NCBI GenBank assembly: GCA_028287665.1 | Contig: JAQBPF010000360.1 | Span: 1-6,976 of the forward strand | Source: Deinococcus sp. | GTDB lineage: Bacteria; Deinococcota; Deinococci; Deinococcales; Deinococcaceae | Length of the DNA stretch: 6,976 nt | Direction: 5' to 3' | Part shown: in pieces, positions 6,018 through 6,976 of the stretch | Position numbering within the stretch: position 1 is the first letter of the stretch | How the letters are laid out: each line of letters begins with the position of its first letter | The notes under the pieces: model-generated | Told to the model about the DNA's origin: nothing | Databases searched by the model: none | Seen by the model: the letters and a program-made list of their open reading frames with translations, nothing else | Position numbers and translations under genes: made by a program

Positions 6018-6494
6018 ATGACCAATCCTATGATCTGGCGGCTCAGTCTGGATTCCATCAGCATCAGCGAGATTCGGCGCTGGCCTGAGCGGTCTGGGCC
6101 GGAGTATCCGCACCGAGTGTGTCTGAACACCAGAGGTCACGCCGATGCCGTTCATGTTCTCAGCGAGTTTATAAATGCCAGTTGGCTGCAAGACCCCGAC
6201 CTCCAGTTTTTACCCGATCTGCTGAATCTGGCTCCAGATGGCGGCAGTGTGAATCTGCGCGAGGAAGGCACAGCGGTGAGATTTGGCGAGCGGGTGCACA
6301 TCTATCCCATGTCGGTGCGGACGCCCGGCGCAGATGTCAGCTCCGCAGAGCTGTGCGAGGTGGTGCGGCTGAATCTGATCTATCTGGATCTGCAGCGCTT
6401 TTGGATAGAGAGACCGCAAGCCCATGCTCTGCCGGTGCTGGGCCTGCCGTACTACGACGCCAAGCGCGGTTTTCGGATTCGGCAGACACAGTGA
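6018..6494 (+). CDS. Unrecognised 158-residue protein in the NAD salvage cluster
   Basis: I do not recognise this family. The ATG at 6018 is preferred over an in-frame GTG two codons earlier because AAGG (6008-6011) sits 6 bases before it. The product has no signal peptide or membrane helix and should be cytosolic. It begins with a strand-like IWRLSLDSISISEI, followed by an Arg/Trp/Pro-rich segment (RRWPERSGPEYPHR). A likely helix containing LSEFINASWLQDPDLQFL and LDLLN-like leucines follows. A paired-strand region VNLREEGTAVRFGERVHIYP comes next, then a helix rich in Leu/Val (ELCEVVRLNLIYLDLQRFW). The gene lies between nadM and the NAMPT gene on the same strand. An intrinsic terminator overlaps its stop codon, so it may be co-transcribed with nadM but not with NAMPT. 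A role in NAD metabolism would be guilt by association only. Confidence 0.8.
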   Translation: MTNPMIWRLSLDSISISEIRRWPERSGPEYPHRVCLNTRGHADAVHVLSEFINASWLQDPDLQFLPDLLNLAPDGGSVNLREEGTAVRFGERVHIYPMSVRTPGADVSSAELCEVVRLNLIYLDLQRFWIERPQAHALPVLGLPYYDAKRGFRIRQTQ

Positions 6495-6523
6495 GCATGT
6501 GCACTATGCTTACTCATTTTTCT
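6490..6523 (+). terminator. Intrinsic terminator overlapping the stop codon of the unrecognised gene
   Basis: AGTGAGCAT (6490-6498) pairs with ATGCTTACT (6506-6514), a 9-bp stem with one G-U pair and a 7-base loop. CATTTTTCT follows, with five T at 6517-6521. The stop codon TGA (6492-6494) lies inside the left arm, so terminating ribosomes would compete with the hairpin. It separates this gene from the NAMPT gene. Confidence 0.75.
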
Positions 6524-6524
6524 A

Positions 6525-6545
6525 ATAATCTAAGTTATAGATTAT
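6525..6545 (+). promoter_or_regulatory. AT-rich palindrome, candidate operator/promoter of the NAMPT gene
   Basis: ATAATCTA (6525-6532) and TAGATTAT (6538-6545) form a perfect 8-bp inverted repeat around AGTTA, in a strikingly AT-rich patch of an otherwise GC-rich window. It lies 43 bases before the NAMPT start codon and overlaps possible -10 hexamers (TAAGTT 6531-6536, TAGATT 6538-6543). Size and symmetry suit a dimeric repressor. In other bacteria NAD salvage genes are controlled by NrtR or NiaR, but I cannot match this site to either motif. Confidence 0.55.
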
Positions 6546-6588
6546 GAGACAGCGACACCGCCTCTTCCCTTCTAAAAGGAGTTTGATC

Positions 6589-6976
6589 ATGACTACTCCC
6601 CTGCACCTGCTGGCCGACGACAACCTGATTCTGGACACTGACAGCTACAAAAGCAGCCACTTTCTTCAGTACCCGGCAGGAACCACGCGGCTGTTTTCCT
6701 ACCTGGAATCTCGCGGCGGGCGGTACCCGGTCACACGCTTTTTTGGCCTGCAATACCTGCTTGGCCGCTACCTGACGCGCCGTGTGACCGCCGAAATGGT
6801 GGACGAAGCCCGCGACCTGATCGAAGCACACGGCGAACCTTTTCCCTATGACGGCTGGATGCGCGTGGTGAACGTTCACGGCGGCAAGCTGCCCTTAGAA
6901 ATCCGCGCCGTGCCCGAAGGAACGCTGGTGCCGATTCACAACGTGCTGATGAGCGTGACCAATACCGACCCCGAAT
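6589..6976 (+). CDS. nadV: Nicotinamide phosphoribosyltransferase, NAMPT/NadV type (5' part)
   Basis: Makes NMN from nicotinamide and PRPP, the first step of the nicotinamide salvage route whose second step is NadM next door. The first 129 codons are present, and the gene runs off the window. Family hallmarks are strong: LDTDSYKSSHFLQYPAGT (residues 15-32), in which Asp18 and Tyr20 correspond to human NAMPT Asp16 and Tyr18 of the nicotinamide pocket; SYLESRGG (39-46); the FFGLQYLL segment; and VNVHGGKLPLEIRAVPEGT with a following NTDPE. Nicotinate phosphoribosyltransferases of the PncB type lack this pattern, so nicotinamide is the expected substrate. AAGGAG (6576-6581) lies 7 bases before the ATG at 6589, fixing the start. 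The AT-rich palindrome upstream suggests separate regulation. The rest of the enzyme (usually 460-490 residues in all) cannot be checked here. Confidence 0.95.
   Translation, partial: MTTPLHLLADDNLILDTDSYKSSHFLQYPAGTTRLFSYLESRGGRYPVTRFFGLQYLLGRYLTRRVTAEMVDEARDLIEAHGEPFPYDGWMRVVNVHGGKLPLEIRAVPEGTLVPIHNVLMSVTNTDPE

Noticed and set aside
6119..6547. 142-codon plus-strand frame overlapping the unrecognised 158-residue gene
   Set aside because: It begins inside that gene, yields an Arg/Ser/Cys-rich sequence typical of a wrong frame, and runs through the terminator hairpin at 6490-6523.

Overview
This window is high-GC bacterial chromosome from a Deinococcus-type organism. The evidence is the strong G/C third-position bias, a MetK with a long clade-style insertion, an apparently leaderless gene, a secreted YbjN-domain protein, and a fused NMN adenylyltransferase-Nudix enzyme next to a NAMPT-type phosphoribosyltransferase. 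The genus is an inference from protein style, since no rRNA or other marker is present. No insertion sequence, phage gene, CRISPR array, tRNA or rRNA was seen.

Layout. Bases 1-36 are the end of an unidentified gene. Bases 68-553 (+) encode an uncharacterised 161-residue protein. Bases 778-2076 (+) are metK (S-adenosylmethionine synthase), behind a long GC-rich leader with a 15-bp tandem duplication. A long hairpin at 2089-2129 separates metK from a convergent minus-strand block. Read in its own direction, that block holds a secreted YbjN-domain gene (4724-4209), a Cu/Zn-SOD-like lipoprotein gene (3954-3511), rsmD (3337-2708) and coaD (2711-2160). rsmD and coaD share a 4-base ATGA overlap. Intrinsic terminators follow the YbjN and lipoprotein genes, so the block is three transcription units: ybjN-like, lipoprotein, and rsmD-coaD.

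From 4786 onward, on the plus strand, there is a possible 23-codon leader ORF, the nadM-Nudix fusion (4861-5955), an unrecognised 158-residue protein (6018-6494) that ends in its own terminator, and the first 129 codons of a nicotinamide phosphoribosyltransferase (6589 to the window edge). The last gene lies behind an AT-rich palindrome that looks like an operator.

How the genes work together. The right part is a two-step NAD salvage route: nicotinamide + PRPP to NMN (NAMPT/NadV), then NMN + ATP to NAD (NadM), with a Nudix domain likely to cleave ADP-ribose or a related dinucleotide. The centre supplies cofactors and RNA modification: MetK makes SAM, RsmD uses SAM to methylate 16S rRNA, and CoaD makes dephospho-CoA.

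The main non-coding observation is that metK and rsmD, on opposite strands, share a bipartite upstream element. It consists of CCCTGTTCT, 11-12 bases, then TGCGTTACCCTGCA, with promoter-like geometry. The main protein observation is the small lipoprotein. It keeps the three copper-ligand histidines and the disulfide cysteines of Cu/Zn SOD but lacks the other metal ligands and the catalytic arginine.
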